Origin: an uncultured Clostridia bacterium | Lineage (GTDB): Bacteria; Bacillota; Clostridia; Oscillospirales; Oscillospiraceae | Reading direction: 5' to 3' | Length of the DNA: 63,274 nucleotides | Assembly: GCA_946628965.1 (NCBI GenBank) | Contig: CAMOXI010000005.1 | Location: forward strand, 1-63,274 | Shown: piece by piece, positions 9,602 through 18,197 of the stretch | Position numbering within the stretch: the first letter of the stretch is position 1 | Layout of the letters: each line of letters opens with the position of its first letter | The notes under the pieces: model-generated | What the model saw: only the letters and a program-made list of their open reading frames with translations | Database searches by the model: none | Told to the model about the DNA's origin: nothing | Made by a program: the position numbers and the translations under genes

Positions 9602-10861
9602 CTAGTGCGACCAGGTGCCGTGGGTCTCCAGATCGTTCTCGTCCACGATATAGATCCCCTTCTCGTCCGCCAGCTCCAGCAGCAGGGGATCGGGCGGATA
9701 GTGGGAGGTGCGCACGGTGTCGATGTTGAAGGCCTTGCAGAGATCCAGATCCCGCTCGATCTCGTCCGGCGTCATGGTGTAGCCGTTGGTGGGCGAGGTA
9801 TCGTGGTGATTGACGCCCTTGAACTTGATCTTTCTGCCGTTTACCAGGAACACGTCGCCTTTGATCTCGACGGTCTTGAAGCCGATGCGCTCTCTGACGC
9901 AGCTTGTGGCGGTTTCGAAAAACACGTCATAGAGCGTCGGCGCTTCGGCGTTCCACTCGCTGACCTTCAGGTTTTCGAAGGTGTGCGCCGCCTTTCTGTC
10001 CTTCGTGGGGACGGTGACGCTCTGCCCGTCAAAAGTGAAGGTCACTTCGGTCTCGCCCAGCGTCTCGGCGCTGAGCGTCAGCGAATAGCGGTCGCCGGTC
10101 TTTTTCGTCACGGCGTTCAGATCCCAGAAATCCGTCTCCTCGGAGACGCGCAGCAGCACGTCGCGGAAGATGCCGTTGTTGCGGAACATGTCCTGGCTCT
10201 CCAGGTAGGTCCCGGTGCACCAGCGGTGCACGACGGCCACCAGCTCGTTGCTGCCCTTTCTGAGCTTGCCGCTGAGGTCAAACTCCGCGGTGTTGTGGGA
10301 GCCCTCGGAATAGCCGATATAGGCCCCGTTCAGATAGAGATCCAGACAGCTCGCCACGCCCAGGAAGGAGATCACATAGTGCTTGCTCTCGTCCCCGATG
10401 TCCAGAAATCTGCGGTAAACGCCGACGAAGTTGTACTCGTCCTTCGGCGTGATCCAGCGCGGGCTGATCGCCTGATCGCAGCCCATCCAGGTGAAGACCC
10501 GGCCCACCTTTTCCGTGGTGGGGATCACGGGCGGCTTAAAGGGGAACTGGTAGCGGATGTTCACATAGAAGGGGCGGTCATAGCCGCGAAACTGCCAGCA
10601 GGCGGGCACGTCGATCGTGTCGAAGGCGACGCGATCGGTGTCCAGCGTCGCCGGGAGCTCCGCCGGGCGGGGATAGAACTTGAAATCCCAGGTTCCGTTG
10701 AGGCACAGGACTTTTTCCGAGCGGTATCGCTTCTCCTTCGGGCCGGCAGCCTCCGCCTCCCGGCGGCCGGGATACGGGATGAAATAGCTGCGGCCGGGCA
10801 GCTTGTTCTGTTCGAACACGTTGAAATCATGGTAGTTGGACTGGTTCAGCTGATACTTCAT
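9602..10861 (-). CDS. lacZ: Beta-galactosidase, N-terminal fragment before the TAG
   Basis: A 419-residue product with the sugar-binding jelly-roll domain (L-N-G-T-W-D-F-K-F, V-P-A-C-W-Q-F, N-G-I-F-R-D-V near residue 232), the immunoglobulin-like domain and the beginning of the TIM barrel (K-G-V-N-H-H-D, V-R-T-S-H-Y-P-P). It lacks both catalytic glutamates and should be inactive alone. GAGGAAACC before the ATG supports the start at 10861. Confidence 0.7.
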   Translation of the reverse strand: MKYQLNQSNYHDFNVFEQNKLPGRSYFIPYPGRREAEAAGPKEKRYRSEKVLCLNGTWDFKFYPRPAELPATLDTDRVAFDTIDVPACWQFRGYDRPFYVNIRYQFPFKPPVIPTTEKVGRVFTWMGCDQAISPRWITPKDEYNFVGVYRRFLDIGDESKHYVISFLGVASCLDLYLNGAYIGYSEGSHNTAEFDLSGKLRKGSNELVAVVHRWCTGTYLESQDMFRNNGIFRDVLLRVSEETDFWDLNAVTKKTGDRYSLTLSAETLGETEVTFTFDGQSVTVPTKDRKAAHTFENLKVSEWNAEAPTLYDVFFETATSCVRERIGFKTVEIKGDVFLVNGRKIKFKGVNHHDTSPTNGYTMTPDEIERDLDLCKAFNIDTVRTSHYPPDPLLLELADEKGIYIVDENDLETHGTWSH

Positions 10862-10965
10862 GGTTTCCTCCCTGTGTGCGGCTGCCCGGAAAGGGCCGCC
10901 GCTGTTCTGTTTTCGTCTTTCCCGAAAGCGGTGATCTCCTGAGAGAAAATACTTGTGTTTTCTCT

Positions 10966-10994
10966 ATTGTATCGGATTTTCTGTCCTTTTACAA
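10966..10994 (-). promoter_or_regulatory. Sigma-70-type promoter of the lacZ-like gene
   Basis: On the minus strand TTGTAA (-35) and TACAAT (-10) are 17 bases apart. Just downstream, at about 10940-10963, lies the inverted repeat AGAGAAAA/TTTTCTCT around 8 bases, near the expected transcription start. This is a candidate operator for the adjacent AraC protein or another repressor. Confidence 0.65.
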
Positions 10995-11050
10995 CGCTTT
11001 TCCTGCGCAGCCCGCCGGAAAAATGGTTTTTTCATCCGCCCGGGGCAGGT

Positions 11051-11869
11051 TCAGCGCTTTCCCAGGCGGTAGCCCTGGGGCGTAAAGCCCGTGGCCTCCC
11101 GAAACACCTTGCCGAAATAGCTGACGCTGTGAAAGCCGCAGGCCTCCGAGATCTCCCGCAGGCCGTCGTCCGGCCGCTCCATCAGCAGCACCTTGGCGCG
11201 ATGGATGCGGATGCGCCGCAGATAATGGGAAACGGTCTCCCCCGTGGCCGCCTTGAACAGGCCGCAGAGATACTCCGGTGTCCGCCTGAACTGGGTGGCC
11301 AGATCATTCAGCGAGATATCCTCCTGATAATGATCCTCCAGATAGAGGATCATTTCCTTTTCCATGCCCTCGCTCTCGGCGGCGCGGCTGTCTGGCAGGC
11401 GGCGCAGGCCTGCAGCCAGATCCAGCAGCAGCGCATAAAGCGCTGCTGAACGCTGGGCGGCATCCGCCTCCGCGGATGCAGCCATCTCCTCCAGCGCCCG
11501 CAGATGGGCGAGAAAGCCAGGGGCGTCCGCCGGCTCGTATACGCCGGCCTCGCTCAGGGCAAGGACGGCCATCATGCGCGGACAAAGCAGCCCCTCAAAG
11601 CCCAGATAATGCAGCACCCAGTCCCCGCCCAGGCTGCGGTAGCCATGCGATACATGGGGCGGGAGCATGGCGATCTGCCCGGGGCGCAGGACAAAGCGCG
11701 CGCCGTCGGCAAAAAACTCCCCCTCGCCGGAAACGCCGTAGAAGATCTGCCAGACCGGAAAGCCCTTGGGGCGCAGGATCGGATCCTGCAGATGGTCGAT
11801 GCCCACGGCTCGCAGGATCAGGGGGATGTGGGCATACTGTCGTCTGGTGATGGAAAAGGAGTAACGCAT
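11051..11869 (-). CDS. AraC family transcriptional regulator
   Basis: A 272-residue protein with an N-terminal cupin-type sensing domain (about residues 20-110, with P-G-Q-I-A-M-L-P-P-H-V-S-H-G-Y) and a C-terminal AraC double helix-turn-helix (about residues 170-270: L-A-T-Q-F-R-R-T-P-E-Y-L-C-G-L-F-K, then I-S-E-A-C-G-F-H-S-V-S-Y-F-G-K-V-F-R). Such regulators bind a sugar and activate nearby glycoside genes. It sits between the broken lacZ and the divergent GH35-like gene, so galactoside control of one or both is likely. The ligand is inferred only. Confidence 0.88.
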   Translation of the reverse strand: MRYSFSITRRQYAHIPLILRAVGIDHLQDPILRPKGFPVWQIFYGVSGEGEFFADGARFVLRPGQIAMLPPHVSHGYRSLGGDWVLHYLGFEGLLCPRMMAVLALSEAGVYEPADAPGFLAHLRALEEMAASAEADAAQRSAALYALLLDLAAGLRRLPDSRAAESEGMEKEMILYLEDHYQEDISLNDLATQFRRTPEYLCGLFKAATGETVSHYLRRIRIHRAKVLLMERPDDGLREISEACGFHSVSYFGKVFREATGFTPQGYRLGKR

Positions 11870-11910
11870 GCGAAGCTCTCCGATCTTAATATGTTTATAT
11901 GTTTATTAGT

Positions 11911-11948
11911 ATTTTAAGATTGCCCCGCTGTCTCTGTCAAGCTAAAAT
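11911..11948. promoter_or_regulatory. Overlapping divergent promoters (AraC gene and GH35-like gene)
   Basis: Minus strand: TTGACA (11940-11935) and TAAAAT (11916-11911), 18 bases apart, for the AraC gene. Plus strand: TTGCCC (11920-11925) and TAAAAT (11943-11948), 17 bases apart, for the GH35-like gene. The two -35 regions interlock, so binding of a regulator in this 38-base stretch would affect both directions. Confidence 0.65.
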
Positions 11949-12007
11949 AGAATCAGAAGAACAAAAAGATCCGACCCCGGCAGGTTTTCACCGCTCCAAG
12001 CGAACGC

Positions 12008-12036
12008 GACCCTGTTCCCCGGCACCGGGTCTTTTT
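12008..12036 (+). terminator. Terminator-like hairpin in the leader of the GH35-like gene
   Basis: GACCC (12008) and GGGTC (12027) frame a GC-rich loop and are followed by TTTTT. An upstream GACCC at 11973 could pair with the same GGGTC instead, giving two exclusive pairings. The hairpin lies inside the untranslated leader, between the promoter at 11943 and the ATG at 12075, so it may act as an attenuator. Confidence 0.4.
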
Positions 12037-12074
12037 CGTTTTCATCCGAAAAGTATTTTGAAAGGAGCATTCCC

Positions 12075-13616
12075 ATGAGTCTTCCTGTTGTCAAGCGCGA
12101 TGAAAAAGGCATTGCCACCCTTTACGTCCACGACAAGCCCTTCTTTATGAGAAGCGGCGAGATCCACAACTCCAGCGCCTCCGACCCCGTGTTTCTCGAG
12201 GAAAAGCTCTGGCCCGCACTGCGCGGCCTGCACATGAACTCCGTCATCGTCCCCCTGTACTGGGAGCTGATCGAGCCGGAAGAGGGCAAATATAACTTCT
12301 CCCTGCTGGAGCAGATCGTTTCCTCCGCCCGCCGTGAAGGGCTGAAGCTCTGCTTCCTCTGGTTCGGCCTCTGGAAGAACGCCGAATCCATGTACGTCCC
12401 CGCCTGGGTGAAGAAGGACACCGAGACCTATTTCCGCGCCGAGAAGGTCAGCGGCGAGAAGATGACCACCATCTCCCCCCTCTGCGCCGCCGCCGTGGAG
12501 AAGGACCGCCGTGCCTTCACCGCCGTGATGCGCCGCATCCGCGAGATCGACAGCGAGGAGAACACCGTCGTCGTCATGCAGGTGGAGAACGAGATCGGCC
12601 TGCTCGGCACCGACCGCGACTACAGCAGGGCAGCGAACGAGGCCTTCTATGCGCCCATCCCCGAGAAGCTGGCCGCCGCCCTGGGCAAGAGCGGCACCTG
12701 GGAAGATGCCTTCGGTGAGGACGCTGGCGAGTATTTCATGGCCTGGCACTTCGGCTCCGCCGTGGAGACCATCGCCGCCTCCGGCAAGAAGGAGTACGAT
12801 CTGCCCTGCTACGCCAACGCCTGGCTGCGGCAGAGCCCCTGGTTCCCCGGCTCCTACCCCTCCGGCGGCCCCGTGGAGCGTGTGCAGCCCGTCTGGCGCG
12901 TCGCGGCCCCGTCCCTCTTCGCCTTCGGCCCGGACATCTACGTCCCCTACTGCGCCGACATCATGGACAGCTACGCCACTGAGGAAAACCCGCTCTTCAT
13001 CCCCGAAGTGCGCAAGGACGCCGTGGCCTCCTCCTATGCCCTCTACGCCAGCGGCGCCAAGAACGCCATCTGCTTCTCCCCCTTCGGCATCGAGGACCTG
13101 GCCCTGGATCCCAGCCAGCTGGACAAGCCGCCCATGGAGCTGATGATCGCCCTGAACATCGACCCCTCCGCCTTTGACATTACCGGCAGCAAGGAATGCC
13201 TCTCCGCCACCTATGACCTGCTGGAGCAGCTGGAGCCCATCTATCTCCAGAACCGCGGCACCGAGCATCTGCAGGTATGCGTGCGCCACGGTGAGACCGA
13301 CTACAGCGCCTTCCTGCGCTTCCGGGATTACGATCTCGTGATCAAGTACGGCCCGCGCATGAGCGGCAAGCCCCTGGGCTGCTGCTACGCCGTGGAGCTG
13401 AGCGAGGATAAGTTCCTCCTCGTCGGCCTCAACTGCTCGCCCGAGTTCCGTGTGAAGCCCGGCGACAAACACAGCTTCGACATCCTGCGTCTGGAAGAGG
13501 GCCGCGTCGTCAAGGGCGAGTGGGTCCCCGGCCGCGTCATGAACGGCGATGAGAAGATGGCCCTGCGCTTCGGCGACATGCCCTCCGCCCTGCTGGTGGA
13601 GCTGTATCGCTTCTGA
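12075..13616 (+). CDS. GH35/GH42-like beta-galactosidase with DUF5597-type C-terminus
   Basis: A 513-residue cytoplasmic enzyme with no signal peptide. The N-terminal TIM barrel starts with F-F-M-R-S-G-E-I-H-N-S and P-L-Y-W-E-L-I-E-P-E-E-G-K-Y-N-F. The predicted acid/base is E173 in Q-V-E-N-E-I-G and the nucleophile E311 in F-I-P-E-V-R-K-D, as in clan GH-A galactosidases. The C-terminal 150 residues resemble the DUF5597 beta-sandwich often found with such enzymes. It should remove terminal beta-galactosyl or related residues from imported oligosaccharides. AAAGGAG lies before the ATG. It is divergent from the AraC gene and may replace the broken lacZ. Confidence 0.8.
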   Translation: MSLPVVKRDEKGIATLYVHDKPFFMRSGEIHNSSASDPVFLEEKLWPALRGLHMNSVIVPLYWELIEPEEGKYNFSLLEQIVSSARREGLKLCFLWFGLWKNAESMYVPAWVKKDTETYFRAEKVSGEKMTTISPLCAAAVEKDRRAFTAVMRRIREIDSEENTVVVMQVENEIGLLGTDRDYSRAANEAFYAPIPEKLAAALGKSGTWEDAFGEDAGEYFMAWHFGSAVETIAASGKKEYDLPCYANAWLRQSPWFPGSYPSGGPVERVQPVWRVAAPSLFAFGPDIYVPYCADIMDSYATEENPLFIPEVRKDAVASSYALYASGAKNAICFSPFGIEDLALDPSQLDKPPMELMIALNIDPSAFDITGSKECLSATYDLLEQLEPIYLQNRGTEHLQVCVRHGETDYSAFLRFRDYDLVIKYGPRMSGKPLGCCYAVELSEDKFLLVGLNCSPEFRVKPGDKHSFDILRLEEGRVVKGEWVPGRVMNGDEKMALRFGDMPSALLVELYRF

Positions 13617-13664
13617 TTTGTGCCGAATGCACAGAAACAGCTCCCGGTTTTTGGCGCGAGAAAG

Positions 13665-13705
13665 TGACACATGTCATGGCTTAAGCTGGAATAATTCGGT
13701 AGAGT
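13665..13705 (+). promoter_or_regulatory. Crp/Fnr-type operator and -10 of the regulator gene
   Basis: The inverted repeat TGACA-CA-TGTCA (13665-13676) is preceded by GAGAAAG. A -10-like TAGAGT lies at 13700-13705, 35 bases from the start of the repeat. The same operator with the same spacing precedes the operon at 14593. An operator centred about 41 bases upstream of transcription start is the class II activator position of Crp/Fnr proteins, so autoactivation is likely. Confidence 0.75.
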
Positions 13706-13740
13706 GGCTGCATAACGCTGCTGAAACCGGGAGACTGTGA

Positions 13741-14397
13741 ATGGAAATCATCAAAGACAAGGCTCTTCTGAACCGCCTTCTGAAAGAACATCATATTGAC
13801 GCGTTTTTCAGCAGCTGCCAGCCCCGCTTTACGCTCCTGCGCTACTGGCCCGGCGAAATGCTGACCACGCCCTTCGCGCCCAGCCAGTATCTGCAGTTCA
13901 TCCTCCGCGGCGAGCTCCTGCTCTACGACATGCCAACGGAGAACTCCACCGTCTCCCTGCAGACCAGCCACCAGGAGATCCGCATGATTGGGGATATGGA
14001 GCTGCTGGATGTGGACTTCGTCCCCTTCTTCGTGGAGGCCAGGAGCGAAGTCATCACCGCCGCGCTCTATCTGGAGCAGTATCGGGAGGCCCTGCTGAAA
14101 GACCCTGTTTTCCTGCAGCATGTCTGCCGGGACCTGGCGGCCAAGCTCCGCGCCGCCACCGACGTGTCCATGCATGTTACGCTGCGTGACCGGCTCTCAG
14201 CCTATCTGGATCGCTGCGGCGCCGGCTACGAGATCCGCGGTGTTGCCCGCCTGGCCGAGCAGCTCAACGTCAGTGAGCGGCAGATGATCCGCGTGCTCAA
14301 AAGCTTTTGTGCGGAGGGACGCCTGAGCCGCGTAAAGGCCGGCGTCTATCGCGTTCTGCCCCGCCCGGAAGGCGAACAGCCCTCCGCAGATCCCTGA
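13741..14397 (+). CDS. Crp/Fnr (YeiL-like) transcriptional regulator
   Basis: A 218-residue protein with an N-terminal cyclic-nucleotide-binding-like beta-roll (about residues 20-120, with F-I-L-R-G-E-L-L-L-Y-D and M-I-G-D-M-E-L-L-D-V-D) and a C-terminal winged helix (about residues 150-212, with V-A-R-L-A-E-Q-L-N-V-S-E-R-Q-M-I-R-V-L). The pattern of the first domain recalls YeiL of enterobacteria. Residues needed for cAMP binding and an Fnr-type cysteine cluster are not evident, so the signal is unknown. Identical operators upstream of this gene and of the 14593 operon indicate that it is their common activator. Confidence 0.85.
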   Translation: MEIIKDKALLNRLLKEHHIDAFFSSCQPRFTLLRYWPGEMLTTPFAPSQYLQFILRGELLLYDMPTENSTVSLQTSHQEIRMIGDMELLDVDFVPFFVEARSEVITAALYLEQYREALLKDPVFLQHVCRDLAAKLRAATDVSMHVTLRDRLSAYLDRCGAGYEIRGVARLAEQLNVSERQMIRVLKSFCAEGRLSRVKAGVYRVLPRPEGEQPSADP

Positions 14398-14412
14398 CCC
14401 ATTCTGCACAAT

Positions 14413-14450
14413 TGCCCCTGCGTCTCCCCCCGGACACAGGGGCACTTTTT
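14413..14450 (+). terminator. Terminator after the Crp/Fnr-type gene
   Basis: TGCCCCTG and CAGGGGCA form an 8-bp stem followed by CTTTTT. It separates the regulator from the operon, which then starts from its own promoter at 14530. Confidence 0.85.
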
Positions 14451-14494
14451 AAGCATTTTATACAAAATCCGGCTTCGGATTCCGTCAGAGAAAG

Positions 14495-14535
14495 TGACAT
14501 GTGTCAGGGAAAAGCACCGGCCGCTTCGTTATACT
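14495..14535 (+). promoter_or_regulatory. Crp/Fnr-type operator and promoter of the C-glycoside operon
   Basis: Perfect inverted repeat TGACA-TG-TGTCA (14495-14506), preceded by GAGAAAG exactly as at 13665. The -10 element TATACT lies at 14530-14535, again 35 bases from the start of the repeat, and there is no good -35. This arrangement suggests an activator-dependent class II promoter. Confidence 0.8.
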
Positions 14536-14592
14536 TAGGATCAGCAAGCAAACTGCTTTATGCAGAATATCAGGATTTGAGAGGAGTAAACA

Positions 14593-15738
14593 ATGGAAGA
14601 AAAAGTTCTCGGCTATGGCGTCATCGGCACCGGCGTCTACTGTGACCACTACTTCGGCACCCTGGGCCCCGTGTTCAAAAACCTGCGCCCGGTGGGCTGC
14701 TCGGACCTGAATGTGGAGGCCGCCAAGGCCGCCGCCGCGCGCTGGAACGTGCCCAAGGTCTACACCACGGAAGAGATGCTGGCGGACCCCGAGGTGGACA
14801 TCGTCATCATCCTCACCAACCCCGCCTCCCACTACAGCCTGACCATGGCCGCCCTGAAGGCCGGCAAGCACGTCTACTGCGAAAAGCCCCTGGCCGCGAG
14901 CCTGGAGCAGGCCAACGAGATCGTTGAATTTGCGGCAAAGCAGGGCCTCTTCGTCGGCGCCGCGCCCGACACCTTCCTGACTCCCGAGTTCCAGACCGTG
15001 CGCAAGCTGCTGGACGAGGGCGCCATCGGCAAGGTCATCAGCGTCACCGCCAACTACGTCGGCCCCGGCGCGGACCTCTGGCACCCCAACGCGGGCTACC
15101 TGTACAAGAAGGGCGTCGGCCCGGCCCTGGACATGGGCCCCTATTTCCTCACCTCGCTCGTCACCCTGCTCGGACCCATCGAGAGCCTCTTCGCCTACGC
15201 AAACCGCGGCTGGGATGTGCGCGAGATCTGGGGCAAGGACGTTGAGGTCGAGGTCAACACCAACTACTGCGGCGTGCTGAAATTCGCGAACGGCGTCATC
15301 GGCAACCTGAACCTGACCTATGACGAGTGGAAGTCCAGCCTGCCCGGCATGGAGATCTACGGCACCGAGGGCGTTCTCTTCGCTCCCGATCCCAACGCCA
15401 TGATGGGCCCCATCAAGCTGCTGAAGGCCGAGGATTTCAAGAACCTGGTCAACTCCAAGGGCGACAACGTGGGTGCGCGCCTGGGCGCCATCTATGGCCC
15501 CGAGACCATGGGCCTCTTCACCGAGATCGAGACCGTCGCGCCCCGGGTGGGCAACCAGCGCGGCTCCGGCGTTTCCGACATGGCCCGCGCCATCGTCGAG
15601 GGCCGCAAGCCCCGCGTCAGCGCCGAGCTCTGCCGCCACGTCACCGAGGGCATCAACGCCTTTGACGTCTCCGTCGCCACCGGCGAGCCCTACAAGATGA
15701 CCACCACCTTTGAGATGCCCGCAGCCTTGGAATTTTAA
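14593..15738 (+). CDS. Gfo/Idh/MocA family oxidoreductase, candidate C-glycoside 3-dehydrogenase (DgpA-like role)
   Basis: A 381-residue NAD(P)-dependent oxidoreductase. It has an N-terminal Rossmann fold with G-V-I-G-T-G-V, the family E-K-P motif at residues 97-99, and a C-terminal substrate domain with [11 protein letters not shown]. The next two genes encode the alpha- and beta-type subunits of a C-glycoside deglycosidase. In the known puerarin system an oxidoreductase of this family (DgpA) first oxidises the 3-hydroxyl of the sugar, so the same role is inferred here. First gene of the operon. The Shine-Dalgarno is GAGAGGAG. Family membership is certain, the substrate is not. Confidence 0.85.
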   Translation: MEEKVLGYGVIGTGVYCDHYFGTLGPVFKNLRPVGCSDLNVEAAKAAAARWNVPKVYTTEEMLADPEVDIVIILTNPASHYSLTMAALKAGKHVYCEKPLAASLEQANEIVEFAAKQGLFVGAAPDTFLTPEFQTVRKLLDEGAIGKVISVTANYVGPGADLWHPNAGYLYKKGVGPALDMGPYFLTSLVTLLGPIESLFAYANRGWDVREIWGKDVEVEVNTNYCGVLKFANGVIGNLNLTYDEWKSSLPGMEIYGTEGVLFAPDPNAMMGPIKLLKAEDFKNLVNSKGDNVGARLGAIYGPETMGLFTEIETVAPRVGNQRGSGVSDMARAIVEGRKPRVSAELCRHVTEGINAFDVSVATGEPYKMTTTFEMPAALEF

Positions 15739-15751
15739 GGGAGGAACAAGA

Positions 15752-16624
15752 ATGTACCGCAATACGACCGTCGGCCCCAAGCGGGGCGTCGCCCTCTACA
15801 GCTACTCCGCCGAATTTGGCTTTGAAAAGACCCTCGAGGACTGCTTCGAGGATATGAAGGACATGGGCGCCACCGGCGTGGAGATTCTCGCCAACACCCA
15901 TATTGAGAATTATCCCTATCCCACCGATGAGTGGGTCAACTACTGGTTCTCCCTCTGCGACAAGTACCAGGTGGAGCCCGTGGAGTACGGCCACTGGATC
16001 GACTGCCGCGTGCTGCAGGACCGCATGCTCAGCACTGAGGAGGCCGTCGCCCGCCTGGAGCAGGATCTGCGCCTGGCCCACCGCCTGGGCTTCAAGGTGC
16101 TGCGCACCAAGATGAGCGTGGTGGACGACGCCCTGAACCCCGTGGAGAACTGGCGCGAGATCATCAAGGGCGCCCTGCCCCTGGCCGAGCGTCTGGGCCT
16201 GCAGATGTGCCCGGAGATCCACATCCCCACCAATCTCAAGAGCCAGATGATCCAGGACTACGTGGACTTCATCAAGGAGACCGGCACGAAGAGCTTCGGC
16301 CTCAACATCGACTTCTCCGTCTTCCGCCACAAGTTCGACGAGGGCGAGTTCGTGGATCCCCACTTCGTTCCCAACGAGCCGGAGGACATCATCCCCCTGC
16401 TGCCCTACATCTACTGCTGCCACGCCAAGTTCATCCACATGAACGACGAGTTTGAGGAGACCACCATCCCCTATAAGGAAGTGCTGGAGATCCTGCGCGA
16501 CCACGGCTGGAACGGCTATCTTCTCTCGGAGTACGAGGGCGCTGACAAGTACGACCAGGGCTACGAGGTCGGCCAGACCCTCCGCAGGCACCACATCATG
16601 ATGAAGAACATTCTCGGTTATTAA
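15752..16624 (+). CDS. Sugar phosphate isomerase/epimerase-fold protein, candidate C-glycoside deglycosidase catalytic (alpha) subunit
   Basis: A 290-residue TIM barrel of the xylose-isomerase-like fold. Likely metal ligands are E155 (P-E-I-H), D187 (N-I-D-F), H224 or H229 (C-C-H-A-K-F-I-H) and E260 (L-S-E-Y). In the described enzymes (DgpC, DfgA, CarC) this fold binds Mn and cleaves the C-C bond of a 3-oxo-C-glycoside together with a small beta subunit. That subunit type is encoded 12 bases downstream, which is the main reason for this call. The ATG at 15752 has GGGAGG and is preferred over an upstream in-frame codon at 15710. Confidence 0.8.
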   Translation: MYRNTTVGPKRGVALYSYSAEFGFEKTLEDCFEDMKDMGATGVEILANTHIENYPYPTDEWVNYWFSLCDKYQVEPVEYGHWIDCRVLQDRMLSTEEAVARLEQDLRLAHRLGFKVLRTKMSVVDDALNPVENWREIIKGALPLAERLGLQMCPEIHIPTNLKSQMIQDYVDFIKETGTKSFGLNIDFSVFRHKFDEGEFVDPHFVPNEPEDIIPLLPYIYCCHAKFIHMNDEFEETTIPYKEVLEILRDHGWNGYLLSEYEGADKYDQGYEVGQTLRRHHIMMKNILGY

Positions 16625-16636
16625 GGAGGCGGTACC

Positions 16637-17077
16637 ATGGAAAAACAGGTTATTCAGTCGGTCGGTTTCCGGAACATTGAAGAGAACGGCGAGATCGTCG
16701 GCTTCCAGCTCAAGATCCGCCTGCCCTATTACCGCGGCGTGTACCTCAGCCAGATCCGTCCCGGCCACCTGATCGTGGACGGCGAGAGCTTCGGCGCTGA
16801 TGAGATCATGTGGCGCGTCAACGGCGAGGATTATACCTACGCCGATATGCGCCAGGACTGCCAGACCCACTGGCATCCGATGGAGCCCGCCACCCTGATC
16901 GTCAAAAAGCCCGGCGGCCTCAAGCAGGGCTTCCACGATCTGACCTACGGCTTCTGCTGCACCCACTCCTACATGCCCCCCTTCATGGAGGCGCTGGAGG
17001 ATCCGGACAAGCCCGCTGTTATCTACATGCGCGAGTTCGGCCAGAACACCAACAGCCGCCGGCTTTTGATCGTGTAA
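16637..17077 (+). CDS. DUF6379/CGDB domain protein, candidate C-glycoside deglycosidase beta subunit
   Basis: A 146-residue protein matching the small subunit family first called DUF6379 and later CGDB (C-glycoside deglycosidase beta). Typical parts are R-L-P-Y-Y-R-G-V-Y-L-S-Q-I near residue 30, F-G-A-D-E-I-M-W-R-V-N-G, and the C-terminal V-I-Y-M-R-E-F-G-Q. In DgpB-DgpC-type enzymes it packs on the TIM-barrel subunit and is required for activity. It follows that gene by 12 bases with the ribosome site GGAGG. The pairing is the strongest evidence that this operon acts on C-glycosides, but which one cannot be told from sequence. Confidence 0.85.
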   Translation: MEKQVIQSVGFRNIEENGEIVGFQLKIRLPYYRGVYLSQIRPGHLIVDGESFGADEIMWRVNGEDYTYADMRQDCQTHWHPMEPATLIVKKPGGLKQGFHDLTYGFCCTHSYMPPFMEALEDPDKPAVIYMREFGQNTNSRRLLIV

Positions 17078-17081
17078 AAAC

Positions 17082-17126
17082 GGATTGCCACACCAGTGAC
17101 ATCGGTCACTGGTTCGCAATGACAGA
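17082..17126. repeat. Intergenic palindromic repeat inside the operon
   Basis: GGATTGCCACACCAGTGAC faces GTCACTGGTTCGCAATGACA, with CCAGTGAC/GTCACTGG as the perfect core stem. The text resembles the GGATTGCCAC...CGCAATGACA repeats that I know from gut Clostridia. It fills the 64-base gap between the CGDB gene and the second oxidoreductase and could affect mRNA stability in the operon. Confidence 0.7.
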
Positions 17127-17141
17127 AAAGGAGTAATCTTT

Positions 17142-18185
17142 ATGCTGAAAATCGGTATTTTAGGCTGCGGCAAGATCGCCCAGGTGCGTCACATTCCCGA
17201 GTACGCGGATAATCCCAACTGCGAACTCGTCGGCTTCTTCAACCCCACCAAATCCCGCGCCGAGGACATGGCTGCCAAATACGGCGGAAAAGCTTACGAC
17301 TCCGCTGAGGAACTGCTGGCGGATCCTGAGATCGATGCAGTGAGCGTCTGCGCGGCAAACAACGCCCACGCGGAGCTGACCATCAAGGCCCTCAAGGCCG
17401 GCAAGCACGTCCTGTGTGAGAAGCCCATGGCCATCTCCCTGGCTGACTGCGAGGAGATGGTGAAGGTCGCAAAAGAGGAAGGCAAGCTCCTGATGATCGG
17501 CCAGAACCAGCGCCTCACCAACGCCCACAAGCTGGCAAAGCAGATGATCGCGGACGGTGAGATCGGCAAGGTCATCACCTTCCGCACCTCCTTCGGTCAC
17601 GGCGGCCCCGAGACCTGGAGCATCACCCCGGGCAAGAACACCTGGTTCTTCGACAAGACCAAGGCCGCCATGGGCGCCATGGCCGACCTGGGCATCCACA
17701 AGACCGACCTGATCCAGTTCCTGCTGGGCGAGAACGTGGTGCGCACCACCGCCAAGCTCACCACCCTGGATAAGCGCGGCGCGGACGGCAATCTCATCGG
17801 CGTGGACGACAACGCCATCTGCATCTACGAGATGGCGGACGGCGTCATCGGCACCATGACCGCCTCCTGGACTTATTATGCCGCCGAGGACAACTCCACG
17901 GTTATCTACGGCACCGAGGGCGAGCTGCGCATCTACGACGATCCCGCCCACTCCATCGTGCTCAAGAAGAAGGGCGGCGAGGTCAAGTACTTCGACGTGG
18001 AGCAGATCCAGACCAACGACAACCAGACCAAGTCCGGCATCATCGACCTGTGGGTGGACTGCCTGCTGAAAGGCGAGGAATCCCCGATCAGCGGTGAGAG
18101 CGTCCTCTCCGCCATGCGTGCGGTCTTCGCCTCCATGGAAAGCTCCGAGACCGGCAAGGCTGTGGACATCCCGGCGAACCGGTAA
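17142..18185 (+). CDS. Gfo/Idh/MocA family oxidoreductase (second of the operon)
   Basis: A 347-residue NAD(P)-dependent oxidoreductase with G-I-L-G-C-G-K-I-A at the N-terminus, C-E-K-P near residue 90 and D-L-G-I-H-K-T-D near residue 185, the usual catalytic Asp/His region. It is only distantly like the oxidoreductase at 14593. Paired with the next TIM-barrel gene, it may reduce the keto-sugar released by C-C cleavage, or act on a different glycoside by oxidation and elimination. Both are inference. The start follows AAAAGGAG. Confidence 0.85.
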   Translation: MLKIGILGCGKIAQVRHIPEYADNPNCELVGFFNPTKSRAEDMAAKYGGKAYDSAEELLADPEIDAVSVCAANNAHAELTIKALKAGKHVLCEKPMAISLADCEEMVKVAKEEGKLLMIGQNQRLTNAHKLAKQMIADGEIGKVITFRTSFGHGGPETWSITPGKNTWFFDKTKAAMGAMADLGIHKTDLIQFLLGENVVRTTAKLTTLDKRGADGNLIGVDDNAICIYEMADGVIGTMTASWTYYAAEDNSTVIYGTEGELRIYDDPAHSIVLKKKGGEVKYFDVEQIQTNDNQTKSGIIDLWVDCLLKGEESPISGESVLSAMRAVFASMESSETGKAVDIPANR

Positions 18186-18197
18186 GGAGGTACATAC

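Noticed and set aside
17091..17112. CCAGTGAC/GTCACTGG as a third operator of the Crp/Fnr-type regulator
   Set aside because: The core differs from TGACA-N2-TGTCA, the spacing is different, and the flanks match a common intergenic repeat.
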